Shown here: positions 1 to 12,433 of the stretch, piece after piece
Numbering within the stretch: position 1 is the stretch's first letter
Layout: every line of letters begins with the position of its first letter
Origin: Gigaspora rosea
Lineage: Eukaryota > Glomeromycota > Glomeromycetes > Diversisporales > Gigasporaceae
DNA: 64,000 bases
Direction: 5' to 3'
NCBI GenBank assembly: GCA_003550325.1
Contig: QKWP01001205.1
Span: 93,112 to 157,111, forward strand
Translations under genes and position numbers: made by a program
Notes under the pieces: model-generated
What the model was told of the DNA's origin: nothing
What the model saw: only the letters and a program-made list of their open reading frames with translations
Database searches by the model: none

Positions 1-357
1 GTAACTAATTTTGATTTAAGTTATAATGAGTTAGATGAATTAGCAGAAAAAGCAATATGCAAAAATACTACATTGACCAATTTAAATTTAGAAAGTAATA
101 AGTTTGGATGAATTAGTAGAAAAAGCACTGGCTGAAGCTATATGCAAAAATGCTATGTTAACTTATTTAAATATAAATATTAATAGCTTGGGTGAATCAG
201 CAAGAAAAGCATAGCTGAAGCTACTATGTTACTAGTAATTAGTTTAAATATAAAAAGTAATGAGTTGGGTAAACTAGCAAGAAAAACACTAGGTGATGCT
301 TTATATAAAAATACTACCTTAATTAATTTAGATTTAGGTAATAATAAGTTGAGTGAA
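1..357 (+). pseudogene. LRR (ribonuclease-inhibitor-type) gene, 5' fragment
   Basis: Translation in shifting frames gives about four repeats of roughly 28 residues with the pattern LTNLNLxSNKLxExAxKALAEALCKNTT. This is the RI/NLRC3-like leucine-rich repeat, a protein-protein interaction scaffold. The DNA period is near 84 bp. Reading is broken by small indels and stops, so the copy is dead or badly sequenced. The gene runs in from the left edge and continues at 1434, where the same repeat phase resumes after a retroposon insertion. No start codon, signal peptide or effector domain is visible. LRR proteins of this type are very numerous in some Glomeromycotina, which is context and not proof. 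Confidence 0.7.
343..357. repeat. Left target-site duplication of retroposon copy A
   Basis: The 15-bp sequence aataagttgagtgaa is repeated exactly at 1434-1448, flanking the poly(A)-tailed insert. The duplicated bases belong to the LRR coding repeat. Confidence 0.9.
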
Positions 358-1433
358 GGAGAACTCTTTCTGATGATCACTTGAACCAAAATTACCAATG
401 AAAGAAAAACAAGAAGTTTTTTGTTGGAGAGTTGCCTATACTTAATGTATAGTAGGATAATACAGAAAAACAGTTTTTATAAAGGTCAACTAACTTTCTG
501 GGGACTCCTTTATATATTCGACATGCAAGCCAAAAGCGTACTTTTGCAAGATAACTAGCAGAAGGTAGAGCCCTTGTATGAGAAATTTTGGTGGAGATTA
601 AGGTTTTCATCTGTCGACAAAATTTCCTGTGAAAAAACAATAGAGAACAACAAAAAACTGAGTTTTTCCAACTACACCCTCTCCTTTAAATTTCTTTCAA
701 GTATTGTCTTACTTCCATTAGGATTTTTTAAAAATTTTTACCAAAAAGTGGGAATCCTAGCTTACCCCCTCCAAAAGATTAGTAGTATTTACTCCTTGCG
801 AATTGGAATGATTTGAATTGGGACCGGCACTATCACGAGTGAATTTGGTCGCTATATACAAATAAACAATGAATGACGTGGTTGGATTTGAAGGGCACAT
901 GAAAAATTTCTTATCTTTTTTATAGTTTCGTTTTTTTTCTTTTCATTACTCATATATATAATACATTGATAGACATTAGTCTTGTAGTATTATATAATTT
1001 TTATTGTTTATGCTAGACATATTAGCATCTACAGTTTCTATTCTTTCTCAGCTTTTTCTTTGGTTTTTCTTTTTTTTGTTTTTTTTTTTAATTTGGTTGT
1101 ATTTTTGGTTGGTTTTTTGGTTAGTCGTTAGGTATTGTCCCCCTTTAGTCTTTTCCCCTTTTTTATTTTTCTTTATGAGAGGCTTAGAGAAGAAGTCTTT
1201 AGGTGGAATGGATCCTGTGGTTGGTTTCTGAAGCCAGGCGGTGCTATACTTCTTACTGATGGGGAAGACCATTGTTTGAGTATGAGCAAACTATTTCAGT
1301 GCAGTAGCCAAAGTTGGGCACCAATTCGGGCAGCTGGCTTAGTTCGATCATTATTGTTAGTATATAAAATTATGTAGCTTTTATGTAATTTTGCTAATAA
1401 AGATTAGACAGATTACAAAGTTTAAAAAAAAAA
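358..1433 (+). mobile_element. Poly(A)-tailed retroposon, copy A
   Basis: A 1,076-bp insert sits between perfect 15-bp direct repeats and ends in a run of about 12 A, the signature of LINE-machinery retroposition. It splits the LRR gene. AATAAAG occurs about 25 bp before the tail. The first bases (AACTCTTTCTGATGATC) and a region around 740-890 match the minus-strand copy at 20327-21497. The shared frame reads VGILAYPLQKI here and VGILVYPLQKI in the other copy, and both stop after a similar N(S/N)E end, followed by T-rich DNA. The 3' halves differ more. No RT or endonuclease is encoded, so it is non-autonomous or a retrocopied transcript from a gene family. Function unknown. Confidence 0.8.
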
Positions 1434-1830
1434 AATAAGTTGAGTGAATCAGCAGGGAAAGCATTGGCTAAAGCTTTATGCAATAATATTTTGTTAACTA
1501 ATTTAAATTTAGAAAGTAATAAGTTGGATGAATCAGCAGGAAAAAAGTGCTAGATGATGCTTTATGCAAAAATACTATGTTAACTAATTTAGATTTAATT
1601 TATAATAAGTTGAGAAATAGCACTAGCAGAAGCTTTTATGCAAAAATACTACGTTAACTAATTTAAATTTATATAGCAATGAGTTTGGTGAATTAGCAGA
1701 AAAGCACTAGCAGAAGCTTTATGCAAAAAGTACTACATTACTAATTTAGATTTAAGTTCTAATTACTATTTTGATAAGTAGCAAGAAATGCACTAGCAAA
1801 AGCTTTATGCAAAATATAAAAATGCATTGA
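1434..1830 (+). pseudogene. LRR gene, 3' fragment
   Basis: The RI-type repeats resume directly after the retroposon (NKLSESAGKALAKAL, then LTNLNLESNKLDE, then LTNLDL). About five repeat units can be traced before the pattern fades near 1830, with at least three frame changes. With 1-357 it forms one broken gene. From 1831 to 2016 only AT-rich DNA is seen. Confidence 0.7.
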
Positions 1831-3129
1831 TTTGAATAATTGTTATTTTTATAAAAGTTATATATTAATTTAAATATTTCCTTTTACTTATCTAGATCTT
1901 TACAATTAAATAAAAAAATAATTCAGAAGCTCTTTTTTAGCATTTTTTTTTAATCTTTTCAATATAAACTGAAATAAACATATATGAGGACAGCCAAATA
2001 TAAACTAAAATCTTGGAATTTTTTTTATTATTTATTATTTATTTATTTTTTTGTATTAAGGTGAGGTCTTGCTTATATCTTTATTAGTAATTTAGAAAAG
2101 CTACTATATGGAGTATACTTCTTTAAATACAAAATTTAAATTACATACAATTGAATCTTAGACTAATTTATTACAATCTAAACCTACTAGAGTTGTCAAG
2201 TCTCACCTAGTTTGATAAAATTAAAATAAAATTTATAGAAGAACTATATTTAACCAATGTATAGCCCAAGAACTAATCTTCTTAAGAGCTGTACCAATAG
2301 ATGGACATAAATTTGGGTTAATATAGAGTTGATCAGATTGGCCACAAGGACAACTATATATAAATGTCTTGCAAAAGGATGGTTGCTTTTTGATTTGTGA
2401 TATATTAGGAGTAGTAGAAGAAGAATAAGTAATATTATTAGTTTTTTAGCATGAAGCAAATTGGGAACAATAAGGCTTCTATAATTGTTCATAGAATAAT
2501 TCAGAGACTTGAAGAAGAATTTTTATAATAATTTGTGAAGCTAATTTAAGAGATAAGTGAAAGGATCTAATATCTTGAATAAGATGAGAAGGAATTAAGC
2601 CTTTAAGTATAGTTTGAATATAATAAAGAGAAAGTAGAGCTAGTAAGAAGTAAAAGGCTGAGTGATTATAAATAGTTTGAATAAGTTGAGATAAGGTATT
2701 TGAAGCAAGATCTACATCTGTAGAATTAATAGTATTAGTAATAGCAGTAAGAATAATCTGGTTAATATTGTTTGTGCCAGAACAAAAAAGCCAGTGATTA
2801 GAAGAGTCAAGAGTATTGCATATAAGCAGTTGGTATTTGGAAATAGGTTAGAATAAATTGAGTGAAAGTGAGAGTATGAAGGTAGTTTATTTAAAAATAA
2901 TTTAATTTTAAAAGCTTTAAGATTGCTAAATTTGAAGTTGGTGATATTATTTGAAGCTTTTTGATTATTATTGAAATATAACCAAGTGGAGTACCAATCA
3001 AAATAGTGAGTGAAGTATAACCATTCATTTGTATGTTGCTGAAAGGACTATAAAGCTATAATGTGAGCATTGCAAATATTTTTAAAAAATCTTCATATAG
3101 GTTGTAAAACTTGGGTATTTTTCCAATGT

Positions 3130-3600
3130 AGAGTATGCAAAAGGATATAGGAGTTGGTATAGTTAAAGTTAAGAAAATAAGCAAGGATATGTTGATTGGC
3201 AAGTTGATCAGCACAATTATTAAAGGGGTTATTAGAATGGGCCTGAAATTTGTGTAATATGAGTTGAATATTAAAAGATTTAATAACATTAAGGAGTACA
3301 TGGCATATAGGCCATGCAGTAAATTTGAATTTTTTAGGAGAGTTTGGATTAAAGTGTGTAAGTTTGATGTATTTGGATATAACTGATTGTGAATTAGTAA
3401 AAATTTGAATAGTAGAGTTTCTTGGTACAGTAGCAATAGCAGATAGAATTAAAAATTAATTCAGTGTGATATGAAGAGGGCCAGTATTTAAGTTGGGCTG
3501 AAAACTCATTTACAATTTGATTGTTATGAAGTTGTACCCAACCAATACCCATAGAACATTGGTCAGTACAGATATTTTTAACAGAGCTATCTGAATAAAA
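3130..3600 (-). pseudogene. LINE copy A RNase H domain remnant
   Basis: Fragments in several frames match the RNase H of copy B: SDSSVKN (first Asp), IQIFTNSQSVISKY (Asp changed to Asn) and CADQLANQH (last Asp). RNase H would remove RNA from the RNA/DNA hybrid. At least one catalytic residue is altered and frames are broken, so it is inactive. Confidence 0.65.
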
Positions 3601-4999
3601 GATAAAAGATGTATAATTATAATTGTTTTCAGCAAATAATTTTAATAATTGGAAAGTTGGTTAAATAGAAAAAGATCAAAAACTAAGTAGTTAGAGATAT
3701 TTAAAGTTGGAAGTGTAGAGATAGTAAGAGGATGTTTAATAGCAGTAGAAAGAATAAGATCTATATAATTGCATTAAGGTTAAGCTGCTTGTTTGGTAGA
3801 ATTCTACTATAAAAAAGTATAGATAGTTTAGCAAATATTTCAATTGTATATGCAAAGGAAATATGATTAGTATTAAAATTGCAGTCTGGGTAAGACATAC
3901 AAGAAATAGGAGAAAGTGGGTATAATTGAATTGTGAAGTATTAATATTGGTAGTCCAATGAGTAATTAATATAGTATTTGAATGCTTAAAATATCTACGA
4001 GCTTTACCAATAATTATATTCTGGTTAAAATAAATAAGAAACTATAATTGGGGTTTTAGATGAATATGACAAGTATAATAGGCAAAAACATTAATACCTT
4101 GGGGTTGGTAATTGCTTAAGATTGAATAGTGAATATTGTTTTCAATAATAGTTTCCTTTAGAAAAGTAAACCAAAGTGGTTGTTTACTAGTAGATAAATA
4201 GTGTCTGGGTAAAAGATGTTTCCATAAAAGAAGAGTTTGATTGTCTGCAGAGCAAAGTTGTTCTAAATAAAGAATTTGTTTATGACGAAGTTGTTGTTTG
4301 AATGTTCTGTATTTAGGGTGGTGCTGCCTAATTTGTTCAAGTGGAAGGCTTCCACTATTAATAACTTTGGGCCAAGTAATATTTGGATTTGCTATAATAT
4401 TGATTTCTAGTCTTTTGAGCAAAAGAATGATCTTAAAAGTAGTAGTTGGTCTATCAATATTAGGAGAGTAGTATTGTAGTATATTAATTGTTGACCATAA
4501 GTTGTTTTGGAGTTTCTTTAATCTAATATGAGTAGAGATACCTAATAAATTAGGATTATTAATTCGTATTAAAAAGTTAGAAATATGGTGTTGAAGTTGT
4601 ATATCCTATATATTGTGTATATTGTATAAATGTGGATTAAGCATAGTGCTATTGGAAGTAGATTTTGATAAATGTGATTTGTGTTTAGCAATAGTTAAAT
4701 ATTGTGATAGAATTTTAGTACAAGTAGAGAATAAAAGAACTATATTATGTAATTGATATTCTAAAGTAGGAATTATAACAGTATTGATAATATAGATATT
4801 GTTTGTCTGTAATTTGTTTAGTATTAGCAGTTTTTATGAAATATGATGCTTCAGCTCAAATAAGTTTAGTTTGTTTTGTGTTTTTGTTATCAAGAGTAAA
4901 CTAGCATTCAAGAAATTTGAAGGGTTGGTTAAAGGATAAAAGAGGTAGTAAATGATTAAAATATGATATAGAGGTTGTACTTTTTTGATTAGAACAGAA

Positions 5000-5840
5000 A
5001 ATTGATTTAGTAGAATTAATTTGTATATCTGCCATTTGGTAAAAAGAAGTAGCAGCAGAGATAATTAATTGAATTCTGTTAAAATATGAAGCAATCCATA
5101 AAGTGTCATCCATATAAGCTAAAACAGATGTAGAGCATTTAAGATGATGTGTTTGTAATAAAGTAAGGTTGATTTTCCAGAAAGTTTGTAGAGTATAACT
5201 AGTGAACTAAGTAGCAATATGACTAATAAGTGGGTCATAGTAAATTCTCCAAAAAAGGGGTGTTATAGTTTTTTTTTGATCAATACTATTTTTAACTGAG
5301 TAAAAATTAGTAAGACCCAGATTTGTAATTACTCAATTGTATTAGTTAAATAGAAGATTAGAAAGGATATTAATAAGTGGTGATGATATACAAATACGGG
5401 ATAGTGATTTAGTAAATAGATTGAATTGAACAGAGTCATAGGCTTTGCTCATATCTTGGAATATAAGCCATAGTGGCTTGTAGTTGCAATTAGAATCTTC
5501 TATAATATTATTAAAAATATGTATGGATATAGCAGTACTATTACTAGATAATGCAATATAATTGTAAGCTATAAGAATGTTATTTTGTATAAATATTTTA
5601 TTAAGCCTATTAGTAAGAAGTTTGGTATAATTTTTCTAATATGCTCTACTAAACTAATAGGTCGGATATTAGTTAAGTTGCTATCAAAAATTGGTTTTTT
5701 GGAGATAGAAAAAAATATGACCCTCTTTCTATTGTTTGGGAACAGTTTGAGCTGTTAGACATCGATTAAAAAGTGATAATAGAAGGGCCACATGCTTTGT
5801 TATTAGAAAGTTGAAATAAAGTATCAAAAACTTCTTCAAT
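5000..5840 (-). pseudogene. LINE copy A reverse transcriptase remnant
   Basis: Recognisable RT blocks on the minus strand are NNKACGPS near 5800, QDMSKAYDSVQFN (motif A) near 5440, TPLFWRIYYDPL (motif B side) near 5245 and LAYMDDTLWIAS with the YMDD box at about 5113-5130. It is spread over several frames with stops. Copy B has the same blocks in the same order. Confidence 0.8.
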
Positions 5841-7327
5841 AGTAAAGGAGTAAAGAGCTTCAGAATACCAACTTGAATCAATATTTTGTTTTGGAAGATA
5901 TTTATTTGCCCAGTACGAATTGAATAAGTGTTCATTAATTTGTCTAGGTGCAGTCTATTGGTCAAAATGGTTCTGAATATTTGTTTTAATAATTGAGGGC
6001 TCAGTAATAATAGTATTATTACCTTTAATATTGTTAATTCTAACAGGATCTTTATGTCAGTTAAGAATACTATTAATCATAGATATAGGCTGAGTATTCA
6101 GCTTAGAACATCTGGTATTAATAGATTCAAGTATTTGTTAACATGTATATTTAATGTTTTCTAGATTATGTGCATGATATAGACTTTTCTATGTTCTTTG
6201 GCATTAGCAATTCAATCAGATATAAGATTAGATAGTGAAGGGATTGGTGGAAGTTGAAATTGATGTGTTGAGTTTAGTAAGTAATAGTAGAATTGTGGAT
6301 GAAAAGGAATAGATGTACCAGAATTAAAAGAGTATTTTATTTGCTTAATAATGCTATTAAGTTTTTAAGATTATAGTGTAAAAGAGTAGCTTTGAATGTG
6401 AAGGAGTGATGAAAGTTATGTACAGCAAATTTTTTGTTAGGAATATGTATGAATGCTGCATTAATAATGCTAGTTTGTAGTTTATACCAAGTAGTTTTAA
6501 GTGATTCAGAGGTAGAAATAGTAGAAGGTGTGTTATGGAATATGAGATTAAGTGAAACTTGGTCAGCAAAAGCCTGCCAGATCTCATTCATTATTAGTTT
6601 ATAGTTAAAGATTCTTCGATATGTTTTATATTTATGTCTAGTATGCCCAGTAAATGTATAAAAAAATGACTAGCAAGATATGAGAATCTTGTGGTCACTA
6701 GAGGTTGAAAGTCTGAATCATCAATTTCAAAGGATAATAAATAAGGAAGAAGATTATGGGTCCAAATAAAATCTATTTCACTTTGGTATCTAGAGCTATA
6801 CCAAGTAGATTGGAATGAGTTAGTGTGAGATGCCAAGTTGGACATGCTATTATAAGAAAGGAATTGAAGTAATTTAAATTTGGAGTTACTAGTTAGAATA
6901 AAGTCAGCAGAGGCATTAAAGGCATCTAAAACAATTGGTTGTATATTTGATAAAATTGCTTGTTGAATTCATTAACTTGGATTTGAAGTCTCTTTTGTAA
7001 GTTATTAAAGGGTAGATAAATAAAAATTATGCAAAATTTAAAACCATATTTAAAAAATAAATCAATAGCTATTGCACAGCCAGGATATGTAATAATATTA
7101 TGAATATGAGAAGTAAGGTAGTTGTGAATTATAATGGCAATACCTGCTTTAGAGCCATCAGTACAGGACCAAAAGTAGGTATAAAATTGGGTTTTTGTGG
7201 GTTTGAATGTAGAAGGTGCACTAGAAAGCTTAGTTTAGTAATACTAATAATATTTAAATTGTGAGATATACAATAATTTTTTCAAACTTGTTTTTTGGTA
7301 ATGTTATTAAAACCTTGGACATTATAC

Positions 7328-7740
7328 AATACAACAAAGAATCAACAACTTTAATCTAGTCCTTTCATTGTAATTGACTATTCTTATCCCATAGCATTTT
7401 GGTAAAACCACGACCAATGGTCTGGTTAAGACATTCAACCTGGCCTTAAGACTATAGGTAACAGGAATGACTATACCTCATAGTAATACCAAGAGTCCCA
7501 TATTCTTGAGTAAGAATTTGCACAACAAACTTCTTGCCATTGTCACTTTGAAGAATAGTAGGGGGGCCCAGAATTTTAAAAACATTTTCTACAAGATGAG
7601 TTGCAACAGTAATAGACTCCTTGTTTTTAGGAGAACAGCTACTAGGAATTTTGAAAAACGCATATACATATAAGTAACCATGTAAAACCAAAATTTATCT
7701 CTATGCATAGTGCCCAATAAAACGATTTGTGTAAAATTTC
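7328..7740 (-). pseudogene. Integrase core (rve) fragment, KRBA2-like
   Basis: The longest frame (7691-7452) reads VFKILGPPTILQSDNGKKF, with the second catalytic Asp in SDNG of a DDE/rve integrase core. Downstream, with two stops, comes GQVECLNQTIGRGFTKMLWDK, where GQVERLN with the catalytic Glu is expected, so Glu appears as Cys. The fragment stops where LINE copy A begins. No zinc-binding N-terminus, LTR or TIR is visible. Integrases of this type (KRAB-A domain-containing protein 2-like) are abundant in some fungi. Confidence 0.7.
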
Positions 7741-8202
7741 CTTGTTTTGTATAATTTTTTGTTTAATTAAAAAAATTTTTAAAAAATTAATCTAAATTAA
7801 AATATTGTGTAATTAGATAAAAATTAAACAAATTTTATACAAAATTAAACAAATTTTTTTAATAGACAAAAATTAAACAATTTTTCAAATATATAATTTT
7901 AAATAAAATAAATCTAATTTATAGTATCATAGCTTGAAACTACTATTGCTATAGATAATACTATAATTATAAATTGCAAAAAATTAATATTTAATTAATA
8001 TAATATTAATAGGTATTAATATATAAAAATTCAAGTAAATATTAATATTTTATTTATTTAAAAAAAACTATTTAATTTAACTTTTTTTTATAAATAAATT
8101 ATTAGCTAGCAGCATTTATTATTGATATTACAAGTAATAATTATTTTTTATTTTTATATATTATTTACTTCTTTATCAATAATATAATAAAGATTATCTA
8201 CT
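7741..8202. other. AT-rich spacer, no gene seen
   Basis: Almost pure A/T with imperfect repeats of aaaattaaacaaattt (7780-7880). No coding signal, TIR or promoter was recognised. Confidence 0.6.
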
Positions 8203-8600
8203 TTAATAAATCCAACACATCGATCGATTGTTGCCAGAAAACTGATGAAAATACTTTATTCCCACCAAATCCTCAATAACTGGTGATGTCCAATTTATAT
8301 AAGCTAACATACAATCTTTATTATTAACTTTGTATACAAAATAGTACTTAATATTACCATAAAATGGTTTTGTTTCAAATACTGATTCACAGTTTCGATT
8401 ATTCGCATACTTGTCTACTGTATCTCTATATAAATCAAACATGTACTGTATATCATTATTATTTAATATAATATATATACATAAGTGCCTTCAAAAGAAA
8501 CCTTGTAATTAGACTTTAAAATTAATAAGTCTAATGACAAGCTTTCTCTTAACGGTGTTTTATATATTTTATTTGTTAAATTAGATAATACATACTAGCA
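8203..8600 (-). pseudogene. Plavaka-like (Tnp2) transposase, C-terminal part
   Basis: The minus-strand frame 8442-8203 contains NIKYYFVYKVNNKDCMLAYINWT and the end of a protein. This fits the C-terminal region seen in fungal Tnp2/Plavaka-type transposases (about YYFxHxFxxxxHxLAYIQWT). Upstream of a probable short intron (8445-8480) the frame continues as TPLRESLSLDLL and runs to the hAT-like insertion at 8608. The reading frame continues on the far side of that insertion at 18484, although with several stops. Family assignment rests on memory of motif order and is moderate. Confidence 0.55.
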
Positions 8601-8608
8601 CTGAATAG
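8601..8608. repeat. 8-bp target-site duplication of the hAT-like element (left)
   Basis: ctgaatag at 8601-8608 is repeated exactly at 18476-18483, directly outside the inverted termini. Confidence 0.85.
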
Positions 8609-8619
8609 TAGGGGTCTTA

Positions 8620-8800
8620 ATGGGTCGGGTTGGGTCAGGTTTGGGCCTGACCCGGGTCAGGCCCCCTTGCGTCAAAACCCGACCCGGGTCTGATCCACCT
8701 TATGTCGAACCCGACCCGGGTCTGACCCGCCTCATGCCAAACCCAACCCAGGTCTGACCCGCCCCATACCAAACCCGACCCAGGTCTGACCCCAGTGAAA
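8620..8800. repeat. GGGTC/GACCC sub-terminal repeats of the hAT-like element
   Basis: Many copies of gacccgacccgggtctgaccc variants sit inside the left end, mirrored at 18360-18460. hAT transposases bind short sub-terminal repeats, so these may be binding sites. Confidence 0.65.
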
Positions 8801-8897
8801 AAGATTTGAAATTTTTTTTTTTGTTCTTTGGGTTCTTTGGGAACATAAAATATTAAATTTATATTCCCAGAAAATTTTAATGTTCCTATAACTAAAT

Positions 8898-8904
8898 TTC
8901 TCTT

Positions 8905-8966
<62 letters not shown>

Positions 8967-9235
8967 TCTCGCTCACTCTTTCTCTCTCACTTCTCACTCA
9001 CTCACTCACTCGCTTACACTTACACTCTCTCACTCTCTCACTCTCTTTCTTACTTTTTCACTCTCTCTTACTCTCACTCTTTCACTTTCTCTCTTTTACT
9101 CTCACTCTTTTTCTCTCACTCTTTTTCTTTCTCTCTCACTCTTACTCTCTCACACATACACACTCCTTTTCTCACTCTCACTCTCACTTTTACTCTCACT
9201 CTCACTCTCTTTCTCTCACTTTCTTATGCAAAAAA
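8898..9235. repeat. (CT)n microsatellite tract
   Basis: A nearly pure CT run at 8898-8990 passes into mixed ctcact/ctctttctc repeats up to about 9235. Any frame through it (Arg-Glu repeats on the minus strand) is spurious. Confidence 0.9.
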
Positions 9236-9956
9236 ACTATCTCTATAGGGAACACAAATTATGACTTTTATGTTCCCACTTTGTTTCTAATATGGAACAT
9301 AAATTCCAAATTTAATGTTCCTAAATTTTTTTTAAATGTTCCTGGGAACACTGGGAACATCAAATCTTTAACACTGGTCATATAGAGAGGCTTACAAATT
9401 TTATCGAGGTTTTAAATAAGCCATGAACAATTTTATATATTTTACAACACTTAGTGAATATAAAAACATTTTATAATCTAGGTCTGAAATAAGTTATTCG
9501 AGTTATGATATTTACTATTTAATTTCACTTATAGAACTTAGTAGTATAAAAAACATTTATTAATCTAAGGTCTAAATAAACATTTAGCATTATAAGCAAC
9601 GAATATAAAGAATGTTTATTAGTCTAAGTATTGAAATAAGATTCATAAGTATTGACTGTTTAATTCACCATATTTGCATTTTTTTTGAGTCCCGTAAGTC
9701 CTGTGATTATAATACAGTAGTCACTTCGGCTTCATTAAATTTCATAGAACTCAGTTAATTATTCATCGTATTTCCTTTTATGGATAAATAAATTTCATAA
9801 AACGAGCATAGGATGGTTATTTATGTTGTATTCGCGGACTCATGGGACCCAAAAAATCACAAAGATTGTTGATCCAAATAAGGTAGCTGCGCGACGCAGT
9901 CGCGCTAAAACCAGGAACGTAAACTACGGTTTTGTAATATGACTTTTAGCATATTA

Positions 9957-10051
9957 GGTGAGTCCAACTGGATTCTGTGTTTTATATTACCCCCCCTCTT
10001 TCCTCCAGAGGAGAGGGGTAATGTAAAACACTGAATCCAGTTGGTCTCGCC
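9957..10051. mobile_element. Harbinger-like MITE, 95 bp hairpin
   Basis: The ends are GGTGAGTCCAACTGGATTC and, inverted, GGCGAGACCAACTGGATTC. The whole 95 bp folds into one hairpin with a short loop around ctttcctccagag. The flanking trinucleotide TTA (9954-9956 and 10052-10054) is the TWA duplication of PIF/Harbinger elements. Confidence 0.75.
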
Positions 10052-10054
10052 TTA

Positions 10055-12167
10055 TAAAGTTCAAGTTTTTCTGTATTTCGCAAAATGATGCATAGGGGTG
10101 TAATTTCGAATTTTAGCCTATATTAAGCATAATTCAGGCCATCATTTTAAATAATGCTATGGACGTTATTATGCAACAGTAAACAGATATCAAAATTTAA
10201 TTAATTCGAAAAAAGCAAATGAATTTTTACATACGCTGTTAACAAATAAAAGAGCATTATATTTAGAAGTAGCAAAGGTTATGACTAGTTGTGACTTGTC
10301 AGATACCAGTTAGAAGTTCCTAACTGATCATTAAAAATCTGAGCAATAATAAAATCATTATAGCTTTATATTTGTATGAACCACTGATCGAAGAAAACTT
10401 CAGGCAATGCAATGATGACCAGCATCATGAGGGAATTGCAGTTAACATTAAGGTTCAAATATGACTTCCAGACGGATTAGTAGCAAAAACGATCCTCAGT
10501 CCCGTGATTTCCATCAAAATGCATTAGGGTGTCTAGGATTATGATGCGAAGTTAGCATGAATTATGAGAATTTAGTGTTATTAGCCAATAAAACTTACAT
10601 GGACACACCAGTTTATTCATTTAATCAATTAATTTTGGTTCACATGCTGCATGAAAGTGAGCGGATTATTCGATTTCATATAGAAAAAAATCAAACTACG
10701 CACATATTATGCCACTGGACGACCATAAGACCACTTAAATTTAATTTTTCGTTTTGCATAACCCGCTGACTCAATTTTTTTCAAAAAAAAATTTTTTTTT
10801 TAATCCCTATTGTGCCAAAAATTTTTTCTGGTATTACCCGATGATGACCTTAACTTTCCGGAATACTCGATAGGTCCAATAAAAAAAAAAAACAAATTTT
10901 CTGATTATATGATATGCAAACCGACTTGCATGACATTAGATGCGAACATGAATTAATTTAGGCCACACAAAGTTTTTTTTTTTAAAAAAAAAATCCAACC
11001 CACCAACTGGAATTTTGAAATACCAGGTTATGCAAACGAAAAATTAACTGTGGCCTAACATTAATCACACGATCATTAAAATTTTGTTTGAATTGTCCAA
11101 ATTACTCGGAATCACGGGACCGAGATCGTTCTACATCACTAATCAACCTTATCGTTATGACTTCCTTATGAGATAATCGTTAACCCCAAACAGGATTCAT
11201 GAGAAAATCACAAGATTACTAAATTCAATAGGAATCAAGATTTTTAAGGAGATGCCGTGAACAAAGTCACGGGCACCCATTTGTCACGAGATTACGATCT
11301 ACACCTATGACATCAGTGTTCGTAAATATGAGGTATTGTGTGGTATCAATTTTATTGATTAGTGATGGTTATAAACGATTGGTAAGTATGTTGTATTGTT
11401 CGATAAGTAGGGGTGATTAATTGAGGATGATAATAGGCGATTTTGTAAGTATGTTGTATTGTTCGATAAGTATTGATTAAGGGATAGAATTATGAAGTTA
11501 TAGTAAATGACTATTTTAGGAAGGGAGTGACAGACGTTTGTTCTCCCTTTTTGTCTTTACTGCTAGCTCGACACAAGTCTAGCTTCGTCGTTTGATGCTC
11601 GCCCACCCACCGCATATTTAGTATGTATGATAGGGTACTTGGAGTTATAGGTGTGATTAATAGCCCGGGTGGACAACCCGGATGTCGAATATAAGTAAAT
11701 TGATAGCCCAACTTTACAACTCGGATACTCATATAGTGTTTTCCATAGTTGTTTTTGACATGCGATCGAGTGACAAAGCCAATTCTGTCACGATAAGCAG
11801 ATCATAGTACAATTTAGTATAAACCATACAGAAATAGGGCTCCAATCAGATTACAGATTTCGTGTATAACGCAAAATTCTGGATTAAACCCTACACTTCG
11901 TACTTTGTACTGTGAACCAAGTGATCATCACCTCACGTGAAATCATGTAATTACGTCATTTGTTTACTAAGCACTAACAAAATTGGCCTAAACTATATTA
12001 TCGCCTAACTCAACACTAACACTAACTTAGGCCGAATTATTAATCATGTGAAGTGATGAGCATGAAGATATCAGCGGGTTCACTGTTCTTGATGCTACCC
12101 AAACTCGCGTGTAGCTGAATTAGTTTTTTGGAATCAACTATCAATTCCTACCATAATTTGCTATTAC
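10055..12167. other. Interior of the hAT-like element, no supported gene
   Basis: Base composition is more balanced than in the flanks. Short open frames (for example 10557-10769, 70 codons) have no recognisable domain. Two copies of a 30-bp phrase around aagtatgttgtattgttcgataagta lie at 11380-11475. No TIR or transposase was found. Confidence 0.5.
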
Positions 12168-12433
12168 AAAACTTGTTAGCATTGGCTATCGAACAAGAGG
12201 TGGGGCAGGGCTCCTTACTGGAACCTGCGCTAGGTATTATATGGAAGTACAGGATTAGGAAAGGATTACAGGTAGCATTAGCGAGTAGGAAAGTAAAAAA
12301 CAAGGAGAAGGCCTTACTGAAACAGCATGTCTTATAATTTGTAAGATTTTTTTGGTTAGACAGACATAACTGTATTATTTATTTTCTCGGTGATTAATAA
12401 AGTGCGGGGTTTATAAAAAAAAAACTTGTTAGC
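12168..12433 (+). pseudogene. Processed retrocopy with poly(A) and 13-bp TSD
   Basis: aaaacttgttagc occurs at 12168-12180 and again at 12421-12433. Between them lie 240 bp ending in a poly(A) run, with AATAAA at 12396-12401, about 15-20 bp before the tail. The open frame through the insert reads EQEVGQGSLLEPALGI and later ALASRKVKNKEKALLKQHVL before a stop, then a 3'-UTR-like stretch. This is the structure of a 5'-truncated, LINE-mobilised mRNA 3' end. The parent gene is not recognised. It does not match retroposon copies A and B. Confidence 0.75.

Larger units (their letters stand above)
2017..7327 (-). mobile_element. LINE retrotransposon copy A, decayed and 5'-truncated
   Basis: Minus-strand order is an endonuclease/exonuclease/phosphatase (EEP, APE-type) region near 7327-6600, reverse transcriptase near 5840-5000, RNase H near 3600-3130, then a 3' end with a T-run (poly(A) on the minus strand) at about 2052-2060 beside aaggtgagg. 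The same 3' end is found in LINE copy B (22800). EEP begins abruptly at NVQGFN, corresponding to the internal NVKGFN of copy B, so the 5' end is truncated. Every domain has stops and frameshifts. No clear target duplication was found. Confidence 0.85.

Noticed and set aside
8635-8997. 120-codon minus-strand frame with Arg-Glu repeats
   Set aside because: It reads through a (CT)n microsatellite and GACCC sub-terminal repeats of the hAT-like element.
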